From assembly GCA_023212645.1 (NCBI GenBank), contig JALBYC010000004.1:558001-622000 (forward strand): a stretch of 64,000 bases of DNA, in the 5' to 3' direction. The DNA is from Farysia itapuensis. Lineage: Eukaryota > Basidiomycota > Ustilaginomycetes > Ustilaginales > Ustilaginaceae. Shown here piece by piece: positions 27,287-36,789 of the stretch. The translations under genes and the position numbers were made by a program. Position 1 is the first letter of the stretch. Every line of letters begins with the position of its first letter. Under the pieces are notes generated by a model. The model was not told where the DNA came from. It did no database searches and was given only the letters and a program-made list of their open reading frames with translations.

Positions 27287-27844
27287 CAGCGTAGCGCGCG
27301 TATCGCCTCTTTCGTATTACGCTCGGTCGCGTCTCTGTCGAAAAATGTAGGAACGGGCATATATGAAATTGAGACTCGTGGCTCAAGCATGTGCATCGAT
27401 AACATCAACCATGTTCAGACACCGGCAACCAGTGCACTTCAGGCTGCACGGTGATCTCGTCCGGAAGATCACCGTGTAGCGCGGACAGACAGAATACTGA
27501 TCTGGGTTATCGCAAACAAAGGTTCACAATTCGAAACGGCGGCAGCGATGCGGTGCGGAAGAAGACCGAGCAAGGCGAAGTAGACGAGAAAAAAAAATCT
27601 CCTGTTGACCTGCAGGAAGATCTTTGCCGCTTGTGTGACGAAATTTGGTGTTGATTGGACTTTCTGCAGCCCATGCAGCCCGTGCAGCCCATAGCACTCG
27701 CGCAAGATTACCGATCGCAATTCCAATAAAAAAATCTCCCGCTGTCCCACCTGGAACAGATAGGTGACGCTGCTCGACCCTACTTTAACCCTCAAACCAC
27801 CACTCTGTCCCTGCCGTTGGCACCCTCTGATAGCTGGCAGAGAC
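27287..27844. promoter_or_regulatory. Promoter/5' region of the external NADH dehydrogenase gene
   Basis: This 560-bp stretch lies between the RCC1-propeller stop and the ATG at 27845. It contains a 9-bp tandem array of (A/G)TGCAGCCC units at about 27665-27695 and an A-run at 27726-27733. A frame open from a GTG at 27764 adds 27 codons without ATG and is probably untranslated. No other gene seen. Confidence 0.45.
27667..27694 (+). repeat. Three tandem 9-bp units upstream of NADH dehydrogenase
   Basis: The unit (C/A/G)TGCAGCCC is repeated three times head to tail about 150-180 bp before the ATG. It could be a tandem regulator site or simple slippage. Confidence 0.5.
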
Positions 27845-29661
27845 ATGATTGCTCCTGCCATGCGAAGCGCAGCGTTGCGCTCAACCAGCGCAGGCATGTC
27901 GCGAGCTGCCATCATCTCGGTAGCTCGACCATACGCGATGCAGCAGACACGGACAATCTTTGGCACGCGAAGCTGGCGTGAAGAGAAACCCGGCACAACG
28001 GTAGTCAAGACAGATATCCCAGTGCAGCCAGTACAGCCGGTGCTGCCAGCGCAGAAGGCGCTGCCGCCGCCTCCGAATCAGGGCCCGGGCAGAGTACGTC
28101 GCTTCTTCCGGGGCCTCAAGCGAACCATGTACTTCGCAGTGGTCGCAGGTCTAGGCACGTACGCCTACTTTGTATACGAGAGCCGTCACCCTCCAAATCA
28201 GATCCCGCAAGACCCATCGAAGAAGACCATTGTCGTGCTCGGAAGTGGTTGGGGCTCCACCGCGCTTCTCAAGAACATCGACACGGAGGAATACAACGTT
28301 GTCGTTATTTCTCCTCACAACTACTTCCTGTTCACGCCGTTGCTTCCCTCTGTCACGGTGGGAACGCTGGACGGTCGAAGTATCGTACAGCCTATTCGCC
28401 ACACGACACGTTTCAAGACACGTGAAGTCAAAGTCTACGAAGGTGATTGCGAGTACGTTGATCCGGTCAACAAGACTGTAACATTCGAGGACCGCTGCGA
28501 GATCAACAGCTCTGTCGGAAAAGTCACTATCCCATACGACTACCTCGTATACTCGGTCGGCACGGAAAACCAGACCTTCGGCATTGAGGGTGTCAAGAAG
28601 CACGCATGCTTCCTCAAGGAGCTACCGGACGCCGAAAAGATTCGAGCACGACTGATTGACTGCGTCGAGAGCGCTGCCAGCAAGGGGCAGACGGAAGAGG
28701 AGATCGACCGTCTCCTGCACATGGTTGTAGTGGGCGGTGGGCCAACTGGTATCGAGTACGCTGCCGAACTGCGCGACTTTGTCGAATCAGATCTCAGCCG
28801 TTGGTACCCGGAAGTTGCCAGCAAGCTGCGTGTCACACTGATCGAGGCTTTACCAAACATTCTGCCAATGTTCTCCCAAACACTTATCAAATACACCGAG
28901 TCCACCTTCAAGGAGAACTCGATTGAGCTGCTCACCAAGCACATGGTCAAGGACGTCGACGACCGCGACGTGCTTGTCAAAACTCCCAGCGGCGAAGAGA
29001 AAAAGATTCCCTACGGTCTTCTGGTCTGGGCCGCAGGTAACACTGCTCGACCACTCACACGTCAGCTCATGTCCGCGCTTCCCGAGACGCAAAAGAACCG
29101 TCGTGGACTGGAAGTGGACGACCACATGCGACTCAAGGGCGCCGAAGACTCGATCTTTGCACTCGGAGACGCAACGGCCACTCAATTCGCCCCTACTGCT
29201 CAGGCCGCCCAGCAACAGGGAGCCTACCTGGCTCGTGTCTTTAACCAGCTCGCCCGCCTCCACACCCTCGAGAGCAGATTGGACGAGGCCAAGAACAAAG
29301 CCACATCGACATCCACTGAAATCAGCGGGCTGGAGAAACAGGTGGAGAAGGCGGCCAAGATCCGACCGTTCAAGTACACACACCAGGGCTCGCTCGCCTA
29401 CATTGGCTCAGAGCGTGCCATTGCCGACATCCCACTGCTCGGAAACAACCAGATTGCCTCGGGCGGTGTCGTCACTTTCATGTTCTGGCGATCGGCCTAC
29501 GTGTCCATGCTCTTCTCGCTCCGCAACCGCTCTCTTGTCGCTGTTGACTGGCTCAGTAAGTTTGACTCAAATTTCCTGCATCTTTCGCTCCTTTTGCTGA
29601 CCATCGTATCTTCCGCTCTACAGAGGTATCACTCTTTGGACGAGACGTCTCCAGAGAATAA
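27845..29661 (+). CDS. NDE1: External alternative NADH:ubiquinone oxidoreductase, mitochondrial (two exons)
   Basis: Exon 1 is 27845-29555 and exon 2 is 29624-29661. The 68-bp intron (donor GTAAGT, acceptor CTACAG) separates the last 12 codons. Splicing gives the standard C-terminus DWLKVSLFGRDVSRE, whereas reading through gives an unrelated tail. The 582-residue protein has a basic mitochondrial presequence, a membrane segment at about 94-111 (external or intermembrane-space type), the FAD-binding GSGWGS (133-138) and the NADH-binding GGGPTGIEYA (about 300). It oxidises cytosolic NADH and feeds ubiquinone without pumping protons. No EF-hand is visible, so calcium regulation is unlikely. Gene symbol by homology to fungal NDE proteins. 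Confidence 0.93.
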
Positions 29662-29788
29662 AATGGACAGCCGCCAATTCTTATTTTACCATCTGGACTC
29701 CCATGTTTATACACTATACAAAACCGACTTGGAAGATTCAATGACAAGTCTCATTCCGGTACCTCTGTTTGAGCGCAAGGAGACCCAG

Positions 29789-30385
29789 TTAGGCAGAGGC
29801 GAGCCATTCGTCGCGTGTAAAGACAAAGTTGTACTCGAGCAGTCCGTCTTTCCTGGTGTTGGTGGAGGGTTTGCCCTTGACGGGCAGCTTTTCGGAGAGG
29901 ACCTTGACCATGGCCTGGTTCGCTTGCAGAGTGCCATATCGCACAGCGTTGAGCCCGAGCGTGGTAAACGCAAAGTCCATGGACGTCTTGAGAGCTTCAG
30001 TAGCGATACCCTGTCCAGCGCACTGGTGGTCGACCATGATCCCGGACTCGGCTTCCTTCTTGCTCCAGTTGATGAAACCCAAAGGTCCTTCGCCCACGAC
30101 CTGGTTCGTGGCCGTATCTTCAACGACGAGGAAGAGCGAGTCTTTGTTGAAGCCGTTGATGACGGTCTGAATCCACTGTTCGACTTCTTGCACGGTTTGT
30201 GATTCTTTTCCCTGCAGGTGGGGTAGGTACTTGACGTTCAGCGGGTCAGCACAACGATCCCGCAAGTTGGGGGCATCCGACAAACGGACGGGGCGCAACC
30301 TCAAACGACCGTCCGAGCTCAGAAGCTCGAACGAGTCCCTGTCAAATGTCGGATGAGAGCCTTCAGGCTGCTGTGTCTCGGTCAT
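29789..30385 (-). CDS. GNAT-family N-acetyltransferase (RimJ/RimL-like)
   Basis: The 198-residue protein has the acetyltransferase_3 plan: an N-terminal RLRPVRLSDAPNL block (about 35-47), a central strand FLVVEDTATNQVVGEGPLGFI, an acetyl-CoA-binding QCAGQGIATEAL (about 127-138, Q/RxxGxG/A) and NAVRYGTLQANQAMVKVLSEKL (about 151-172). Fungal relatives acetylate small molecules or ribosomal N-termini; substrate is unknown. The open frame extends to a TTG at 30403 and the first ATG is at 30385. Convergent with the NADH dehydrogenase gene, 127 bp between stops. An 18-bp palindrome stands just upstream of the ATG. Confidence 0.82.
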   Translation of the reverse strand: MTETQQPEGSHPTFDRDSFELLSSDGRLRLRPVRLSDAPNLRDRCADPLNVKYLPHLQGKESQTVQEVEQWIQTVINGFNKDSLFLVVEDTATNQVVGEGPLGFINWSKKEAESGIMVDHQCAGQGIATEALKTSMDFAFTTLGLNAVRYGTLQANQAMVKVLSEKLPVKGKPSTNTRKDGLLEYNFVFTRDEWLASA

Positions 30386-30408
30386 CGTAGTCTTGCGGAG
30401 CAAGAAGA

Positions 30409-30426
30409 AAGAAGCTCGAGCTTCTT
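30409..30426. promoter_or_regulatory. 18-bp perfect palindrome before GNAT gene
   Basis: AAGAAGCTCGAGCTTCTT equals its own reverse complement. It begins 24 bp upstream of the GNAT ATG, and a second CTCGAG core lies about 20 bp further upstream (near 30445). It could be a dimeric transcription-factor site or, if transcribed, a 5' UTR hairpin. Confidence 0.45.
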
Positions 30427-30636
30427 AAGGGCCTTCTTATTTGGCTCGAGCGTAAATAGCCGACACGTTAAAGATAAACTCATCGGCTGCAACCGATCCG
30501 AGGATCTCGTTAGCGAGCTGTAATCGCACTGACTCTGCTACGAGTCATACATCACATACATGACTCGGTCACGAGACGAGAAACAGTCACATTGCATACG
30601 AGTGAGCACAATAGTACGGGTATTCCGGGAACGTCA

Positions 30637-33600
30637 TCAGGCTTCCGACTTGATTGTCTGGTCGCGTTCTTTCGTACCACGAATTTTGTGAGATGCTCGA
30701 CGAATGCGCGTTCGGATACCGTCTTTGGCCCAAACGGCACTGCGGGCGGTGCCGTAGCCCATAACACCGCGGTGGCGCGAGTGCAGAGCATCACGCTTGG
30801 CCTTGTTGATTTCCTTCTGCTCTTTGCGGTCAATGACGCCGTCGTCGTTCGCATGCGAGTTCTTCTCGGCGCGGTTGGGCATACCCTCAAGCTTGTCATA
30901 GACTTCAAACTCGTGACGGTCTTTTCGACCAGTGCTTCCCTCGATGAGACGCAGATGATCGTCGTCCAAACCGGCATCAATGCGAACACGAACCTTGAGT
31001 TTGCCAACAACCTCGAAAGGATGCGTCTTGCGGCATTGTTCGTTAACGTAGTTACGCTTGAGCGTGCCGAGGTTGTCACCAGCCATGATGTCGAGCACAA
31101 GGTCCTTTGCCTCGCCATCAACCAAATCTCTGAGCGCAACAAGAGCAATTGCGTCCGGTTTGCCTCCGAGGGGACCGATGCTCAGCCCGCCGCCGCCAAT
31201 GTCAAACGTCAAGACCGACGAGTAACGGTCGTACACTGGCAGGCGAACAAGAGTTTCAGCGTCTTCGGGAACTGGCTGACCGGGGTAGATCTTTTGTGTG
31301 TCATCGCCGGTAGAAACTCGAATCTTCTGACCCTGGAGTTTCTCGTTACCCTCAATGGTGATTTCAGAAAGCAGCTCGACCGTTGCAGTATCCCAGCCGA
31401 GAAGCTCTCTGGGAAGCTGAGCCTTAATGCTGCGGAAGACGAAGCTGGCATGCACTTTACCGAATCCAACACCGTCCTGCAGAGCAAATGACTGAGTGAC
31501 TTGCGACGACTCCTTGAACAGATCGGGCAGACTGATCGGCACAACACCCATGAGCGGGTCGTGCTCACGAAGTCGAGCGTCCCGCACAGCGAGTCGAATT
31601 TCGGTCTCGTTCCAGTTGCGAATAAAGGTCTCGGTACCGGCTTCGTAAAAGGGCATGTTGGTGTACTGCTTGACACGAGTCTTGTACACGATGTCGTCGT
31701 TCACGATGAACTCGACGTAGCCAGATGGCAATGCTTTGCCAGCAGTTTTGGCGTCGACATCTTGACCGTGAGTACCTTCCCGCTCCTTGCCCATGACGCC
31801 ACGCTCGACATCGCGGTTTTCCAGACCAGCAATGTGGTGGACAATCATGCTCAGGATGCCCGAAGGGTACTCGGGATCAGGAGGGCAGTATAGAGCATTT
31901 GTCTCGTCGGCAGAGTCAATGGCAGTGCCTTCGCGCTTGGTCTCCTTTTCCACATTGGTCATCTTCTTTTCGTCTTTCTTGGGAATCAGCGCCTTGTTAA
32001 AATCGGCCTTTTCGTAGAAGGCAACCTTCCATTTGAGCGTGCCGGGCATGTCGTCAGCATCTTCAAAGCCCATGAGCTTGTCAGTGCGGTCTTGCGTCTC
32101 GTTGGCGTTCTCAATAAGCTCCTTGATGGGCTTGTTGACACGGCCAACAATGTCATCGGCAGTTCGAGCATCCGAGTCCCAAAGTTGAATCGAAAGGCTC
32201 TCGTTGGCTCGAATATCGTCCTTCGAGACAAGCAGGAACGCGGTCTCCATCCACACCGGATTAAGGTCCTCGAAGATGATACGCGAACTGTACAGGGGTC
32301 GACCGAACTTGGCAAAGGAGAGGACAACATACGGGTCACTTTTTCCGTTCGCGTCCTGCGCGCTGAGACTTTCACCGTATTCGATCTCGACAACCAGCAC
32401 ACCAACGGCGTCGGTATCCTTCTTGATCCCATCGCCGGACAGCATTTGAGCCATGTTGAGTGTCATGCTCTTGGGTGCAACATACATGTTGGCCGCGGCA
32501 GCAATCGAAGACTGGACAAAGCCTGAAATGAGAGGCAGATCGAGAACATTGGGCAGAGCCTTGATCATTGGGATAGCCGAGATCTCGACCCTCGGTACTC
32601 CCATCAGTGAGAATGTCAGGTTACGAATGTAGGGAGCCTGTTGGACCATCTGCGCACGCAGACGGACCGTACCCGAAATATGCTCAATCTGGATCCAGAT
32701 AGGCAGGGGGATCTGGAACAAGTCGTAAGCGCCAAGGAAGAACTCGATCATAAGGTGGATGTTGGCAGCGCGATCCTTGTTCGACGCTCCCGGTCGAGCC
32801 GAGTAGCTGAAAGAGATTTCGTAGTTCAGAAAATCTCCAGATTCGTCCTCGTCTTTCACGCCATCTCCATCAGCATCATCTGCGTTGGAGGGCTTCTTGT
32901 CCTTCTCATCATCGGGTACAACTTTTCCTTCAGTGATCCATTCTTCGCGTGGGTACTCCTTGTCGCTCATCATGTCCGCAAGACCGCGCATGGCGACTAA
33001 TCGGAACGGGTTCTCTCCGATGCCGATGTCGTCAATCTTGACTGCGTCGATGAAGCCGGGCAGAGACTGCTGCATGATGTCTTCGACCATGTCGGCCATT
33101 GGCACAAACATTTCCGGGTTGATCTGCTTCCAAATACAGGCGATAGCAGCATTGAGCCACTCTACACTTTCTGGCATCGGCGGAGAGAGGGTCTCGCCAC
33201 GCTGCTTGTGCATCTCGGAGCGGATAGCCTCGTGCTCCTTTTCAATTTTGCGAGACTGGAGGTGAAGTCCTGTCCAGCCACAAAAGCCAACAACAGAGAG
33301 CACGACAGTGCGGACAAGGAATTTCCACCAGCCGGAACCAAAGGCGACAAAGAACCAGACCAAGGCCATGGAACCGGCAAGTCCATAGGCTAGCTGGTCG
33401 AAAGCGGCCTTCATGCTCTTCATGGCATCCGAGTTGACCGGTTCGGGGAAGCGATGGAGAAGGACGTTGGAAGGCTCAGCGGGATTGGGCGATGTATACA
33501 GGGAGGCATGCTTGGCAGAGTCTGAGGGAATGTTGGACGAGAAACCCGGACCGTATCGCGAGTCCAGCTTGTCTGGGTTGATCTTTGCATTCTCCGAAGC

Positions 33601-33951
33601 ATCGCGAATCTGAACGTCTCCGCCAGTGGTAGGGTCTGTGACCGTTCGTTCGCCCTTGGCCTCAAATTCGTTGGCCTTGCCTTTAGGGGCATAAGCTTGT
33701 TTGATTCGCTCTTTTTCTTCTGCGCCGCCGCCAGGTTGATCTGCGACTCCATCTTCTTTGGAGGTACTGGCTCCCTTGCGTTGTCTCAGACCAGACGCAT
33801 CGGGGGCAGCTTCATCGGTCGCAGTCGAAGCAAGTTTGGACTGATTGTCTCGAGCGGCGGCTGCGCGCTGAGCTTCAATCTCTTGATATTGTTGGACAGT
33901 AGGAATAGGGTTGCGCTCAGACCAGCCCTCGCCGGTGTGATGTTGGGACAT
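30637..33951 (-). CDS. Tricalbin-like ER-plasma-membrane tether (SMP and C2 domains)
   Basis: The protein is about 1104 residues from the ATG at 33951. After a disordered, charged N-terminus, a hydrophobic hairpin-like pair (about 185-230) matches the tricalbin ER anchor. Then come the SMP lipid-transfer domain (EWLNAAIACIWKQINPE... to the end of the LTGVPRVEISAIP-type block), a C2 domain with acidic loop residues (DANGKSDPYV) and at least one further C2 with fewer calcium ligands. The C-terminal ~220 residues are Arg/Lys-rich. Tricalbins carry lipids between ER and plasma membrane. An acidic insert (ADGDGVKDEDESGD) splits the SMP region. Another in-frame ATG at 34077 would add 42 residues; the start at 33951 fits the MSQHHTGEGW-type N-terminus better. 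Confidence 0.9.
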   Translation of the reverse strand: MSQHHTGEGWSERNPIPTVQQYQEIEAQRAAAARDNQSKLASTATDEAAPDASGLRQRKGASTSKEDGVADQPGGGAEEKERIKQAYAPKGKANEFEAKGERTVTDPTTGGDVQIRDASENAKINPDKLDSRYGPGFSSNIPSDSAKHASLYTSPNPAEPSNVLLHRFPEPVNSDAMKSMKAAFDQLAYGLAGSMALVWFFVAFGSGWWKFLVRTVVLSVVGFCGWTGLHLQSRKIEKEHEAIRSEMHKQRGETLSPPMPESVEWLNAAIACIWKQINPEMFVPMADMVEDIMQQSLPGFIDAVKIDDIGIGENPFRLVAMRGLADMMSDKEYPREEWITEGKVVPDDEKDKKPSNADDADGDGVKDEDESGDFLNYEISFSYSARPGASNKDRAANIHLMIEFFLGAYDLFQIPLPIWIQIEHISGTVRLRAQMVQQAPYIRNLTFSLMGVPRVEISAIPMIKALPNVLDLPLISGFVQSSIAAAANMYVAPKSMTLNMAQMLSGDGIKKDTDAVGVLVVEIEYGESLSAQDANGKSDPYVVLSFAKFGRPLYSSRIIFEDLNPVWMETAFLLVSKDDIRANESLSIQLWDSDARTADDIVGRVNKPIKELIENANETQDRTDKLMGFEDADDMPGTLKWKVAFYEKADFNKALIPKKDEKKMTNVEKETKREGTAIDSADETNALYCPPDPEYPSGILSMIVHHIAGLENRDVERGVMGKEREGTHGQDVDAKTAGKALPSGYVEFIVNDDIVYKTRVKQYTNMPFYEAGTETFIRNWNETEIRLAVRDARLREHDPLMGVVPISLPDLFKESSQVTQSFALQDGVGFGKVHASFVFRSIKAQLPRELLGWDTATVELLSEITIEGNEKLQGQKIRVSTGDDTQKIYPGQPVPEDAETLVRLPVYDRYSSVLTFDIGGGGLSIGPLGGKPDAIALVALRDLVDGEAKDLVLDIMAGDNLGTLKRNYVNEQCRKTHPFEVVGKLKVRVRIDAGLDDDHLRLIEGSTGRKDRHEFEVYDKLEGMPNRAEKNSHANDDGVIDRKEQKEINKAKRDALHSRHRGVMGYGTARSAVWAKDGIRTRIRRASHKIRGTKERDQTIKSEA

Positions 33952-34598
33952 GGTGACAGCTGTCCTTTTTGCAAAGGGAGAATATGGTGGAAGAGGGAAA
34001 AGACCTAGCGGGTGAGCAGCGATGTCATTCCAATAAGCAGCTGATTCAGGCTGTGTTTGTGGAGGAGTCGTTGGCATCGCCGATAACCATACCCGAATCA
34101 CAAATGTATGGTCTTGGGCCCTGGCCGCAAAAAATAGACGCCGAAGAGCGCATGTGCTCGCCAACACGCACAAACCACTACGACTTGGCGCGCATTCATG
34201 CTTCTGTCCTTGTCATCATCGGCGCAGCTCGCTAGCTCTGCTGACCTTCTTTCAAGCGGCCTGTCCTCTCACACGCATTCTGGTCACCGATAGGTTGTAT
34301 GATTTTGGCACCATGACAACGACTGCAATGACAAATGACACTAGAGCAGAATTTTCGTTGACAGGAAGAAAGGCCGAGCAAGTAATATTTGCTAGGGAAC
34401 GACGTCAGATTGCGTCGAAATTGCGCGTGGGTAAAAAATCCACAGGCCACGGAATGTCGAACGTCGGTACGTCGAACGTCACGTGGTCGAGATGTTAGAC
34501 CTCGTCTTGGACCCACAGACGCGTGCAAGAGAAGCAGGGTCCACTCACACTCCGCATCCATCAATTGTCCCTTTGCCTCACCACGGTCAGCTTCAGCT
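33952..34598. promoter_or_regulatory. Divergent promoter between tricalbin and RING/TRAF genes
   Basis: About 650 bp between divergent ATGs. Both flanking open frames run into it without ATG support (TTG at 34173 minus, TTG at 34389 plus). It contains the tandem near-repeat GGAATGTCGAACGTCGGTACGTCGAACGTCACG at about 34451-34483, with two TCGAACGTC copies 14 bp apart. No other gene seen. Confidence 0.45.
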
Positions 34599-36668
34599 AT
34601 GTCGGATATCGAAGCAGAGCCCAGCTCTCAAGCTTCACGGAACGCATCCACTACTACAAGACGTCGATCTTCCGCAGCGCGTCTGAATCGACCACGCGTG
34701 AGAGGACGGACGTCCTCTAGTCTCAGCGCTCGATCCGACTCCAGCACAATCAGCAGTGGGGTAAGCCGCTTATCATGGAGCACTGGCGACTGCTACGACT
34801 ACGTAGACGATGACAAGAGGATAAATGCATTCTTGCAGTGTCCCATTTGCCTCGGCCCCTTTCTAGACCCATATGTGTCCAATGTCTGCTCACATACCTT
34901 TTGCAAACGCTGTATCACGATCGCCTTAACACCTAGCCGCTCAGAGGATGAAGATGGCGCAAATTCTGCGGTTACCAGATGTCCTACTTGCCGTAACAAG
35001 GTGACCCTCAACAACTTCGAGCCAACTGCGCTTCTCATCAAGAACATGGTAGACACACTTCGCGTCTCATGCCCAAACAAAGCGAAGGGATGTACTCATT
35101 CCTGCGAGCGGCACCTTCTGCGAGGTCATGTGGCACGGGAGTGCGAGTTCGAGTACGTTGACCAGGACCTCAACCAGGGGAAGCGATGTGGATGTTCCGA
35201 AAAAGTTATGCGCAAAGACTGGGTCGACCATGGCCTGACCTGTCCAAAGCGCAGAGTGCAGTGTCCAACCTGCGACATTGACCTTTCCTTCGATCAGCTA
35301 GACGAACATTGCAAGACGTGCTCACCAGAACCCGTCTGGTGTGACCACTGCCATCAAGAGACTATTAAGAGCAGACTGCCCTTGCATATCGATGAATGCG
35401 CTCATGCAACCGTGCCGTGTAAACATGCGGCTTACGGATGCTCTTGGACAGGGCCTCGCTGGCAATTGCAAGCCGACCAAGCCGCTGCTGAAAGCCACCT
35501 AGCCACTTGCCGCCTGGAACCGTTGAAAGCCTTCTTTGCCGTCTTTTCGCAGCAGACTGTCGATCTAAAGAACGAAAATGCCAGTCTACGACGTAGACTG
35601 GACGAGATGGAAAGTAGGCAACGCTCTCAGAGTCGTCGCACCGACGATGTCATGCACAGCATAGGCAGCTGGTACCGGTCCGCTGGCGAGGGAGTAGGTC
35701 TCGTTGGCCAAGGACCGCGTGGCTCGCAGGCAGGAGTAGACGGCGAATGGGATGAATTCCCTCTCGACGCCCAAAATTGGGAGCGTTCCATGACTCAGAC
35801 CAACCATGGCTCCACACGCCGATTCACACGTAGTCAGAGCGCATCTGCAGCATTGGCGCCAGATCACGTAGAGTGGATGGATCACCGTCGTGCAGATCGT
35901 GAGCACGATGCTTGGGACAATTCGCCGTTCTCATCTACGCGCTTCGACGCTACTTCTCCAAACGCGATGCTACCGCCAGACGACTTGGAGCGAAGCACCG
36001 ACGCCCGTTTGCTAGTGTCTCAGGGATCGAGATCAATGCCATCCGCTTCTCGACTCGAGATGATGTCGGCCAATCTGTCGCAAGTTGGTGAAGCTCGTTC
36101 GGCGCGCGAATTAGACTCTGCACCACATAGGCGGTCTATGACTGCCTCTGCTGGAACCAGCAGTTCGTCCGCGCTGGATCTGGCAGGTCTACCAGCCGGA
36201 ACCCCGTCCCTGCAATTTGGTGCAGACGGAATGGATCGCACCAGCCTGGATTCGGCACTGACCTCACTCGGAACATCGGTACATGCTCTCACACTCGGTC
36301 TCTCGAATCTCGACAAACGCAGCGAGGACAGCCACATTACTGCCGTGAAAGCGAGCTTTGAATCCGCACGGGCACAGGAGGAGGTGCAGAGCTTGCGACA
36401 CGGTCTTCACGCCGTGCGCATGCAGATTCACCAGATGCTCATGATGCAGCAGCAACGCTACGCCATGTTTAGTGGACACTCCCCCGCTGCTGCCTCTGGA
36501 AGCGCGGGTGTTGGCCAACTCAGCTCAGGTCTCCAGCCTGGGTTGGAGCAAGCTGGACCCTCACAGCAATTCCCGGCCCGTCCAAGCATGCGAGACGCCA
36601 ATATTCCCCTTCTCACCCCACCTCTTCTCATGCGTAGGTGGGGCGGCTTTGACCAAACCAAGCTATAG
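34599..36668 (+). CDS. RING finger and TRAF-type zinc-finger protein
   Basis: The 689-residue protein starts at the ATG at 34599 (the frame upstream opens from TTG). A RING finger at about residues 79-127 has C-x2-C (CPIC), a CSHTFC segment and the final CPTC pair, typical of C3HC4 E3 ligases. A cysteine/histidine-rich region at about 130-305 forms several TRAF-type zinc fingers (CPNKAKGCTHSC, CPKRRVQCPTC, WCDHC, CKHAAYGCSW). A coiled coil (VDLKNENASLRRRLDEM, about 315-345) follows, then about 330 disordered residues. The layout fits a fungal TRAF-like ubiquitin ligase. The MATH domain of animal TRAFs is absent. Substrate and pathway unknown. Tail has Ser/Gly-rich stretches and repeated short motifs. 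Confidence 0.85.
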   Translation: MSDIEAEPSSQASRNASTTTRRRSSAARLNRPRVRGRTSSSLSARSDSSTISSGVSRLSWSTGDCYDYVDDDKRINAFLQCPICLGPFLDPYVSNVCSHTFCKRCITIALTPSRSEDEDGANSAVTRCPTCRNKVTLNNFEPTALLIKNMVDTLRVSCPNKAKGCTHSCERHLLRGHVARECEFEYVDQDLNQGKRCGCSEKVMRKDWVDHGLTCPKRRVQCPTCDIDLSFDQLDEHCKTCSPEPVWCDHCHQETIKSRLPLHIDECAHATVPCKHAAYGCSWTGPRWQLQADQAAAESHLATCRLEPLKAFFAVFSQQTVDLKNENASLRRRLDEMESRQRSQSRRTDDVMHSIGSWYRSAGEGVGLVGQGPRGSQAGVDGEWDEFPLDAQNWERSMTQTNHGSTRRFTRSQSASAALAPDHVEWMDHRRADREHDAWDNSPFSSTRFDATSPNAMLPPDDLERSTDARLLVSQGSRSMPSASRLEMMSANLSQVGEARSARELDSAPHRRSMTASAGTSSSSALDLAGLPAGTPSLQFGADGMDRTSLDSALTSLGTSVHALTLGLSNLDKRSEDSHITAVKASFESARAQEEVQSLRHGLHAVRMQIHQMLMMQQQRYAMFSGHSPAAASGSAGVGQLSSGLQPGLEQAGPSQQFPARPSMRDANIPLLTPPLLMRRWGGFDQTKL

Positions 36669-36789
36669 GCAGACTCCCCACATTCGAAACAATTGCTGTA
36701 GATCGCGTACCCAATTGCGTTGCTGTCCGTGACTCTAGCGTACAAGTAGCCCTCTGGCCGGAATAGAGAGGTGGGCGTGTGTGTGGGGG

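Noticed and set aside
29556..30202. Read-through C-terminal extension of the NADH dehydrogenase frame
   Set aside because: A perfect GTAAGT...CTACAG intron at 29556-29623 restores the family's standard C-terminus; the extension mirrors the antisense GNAT gene.
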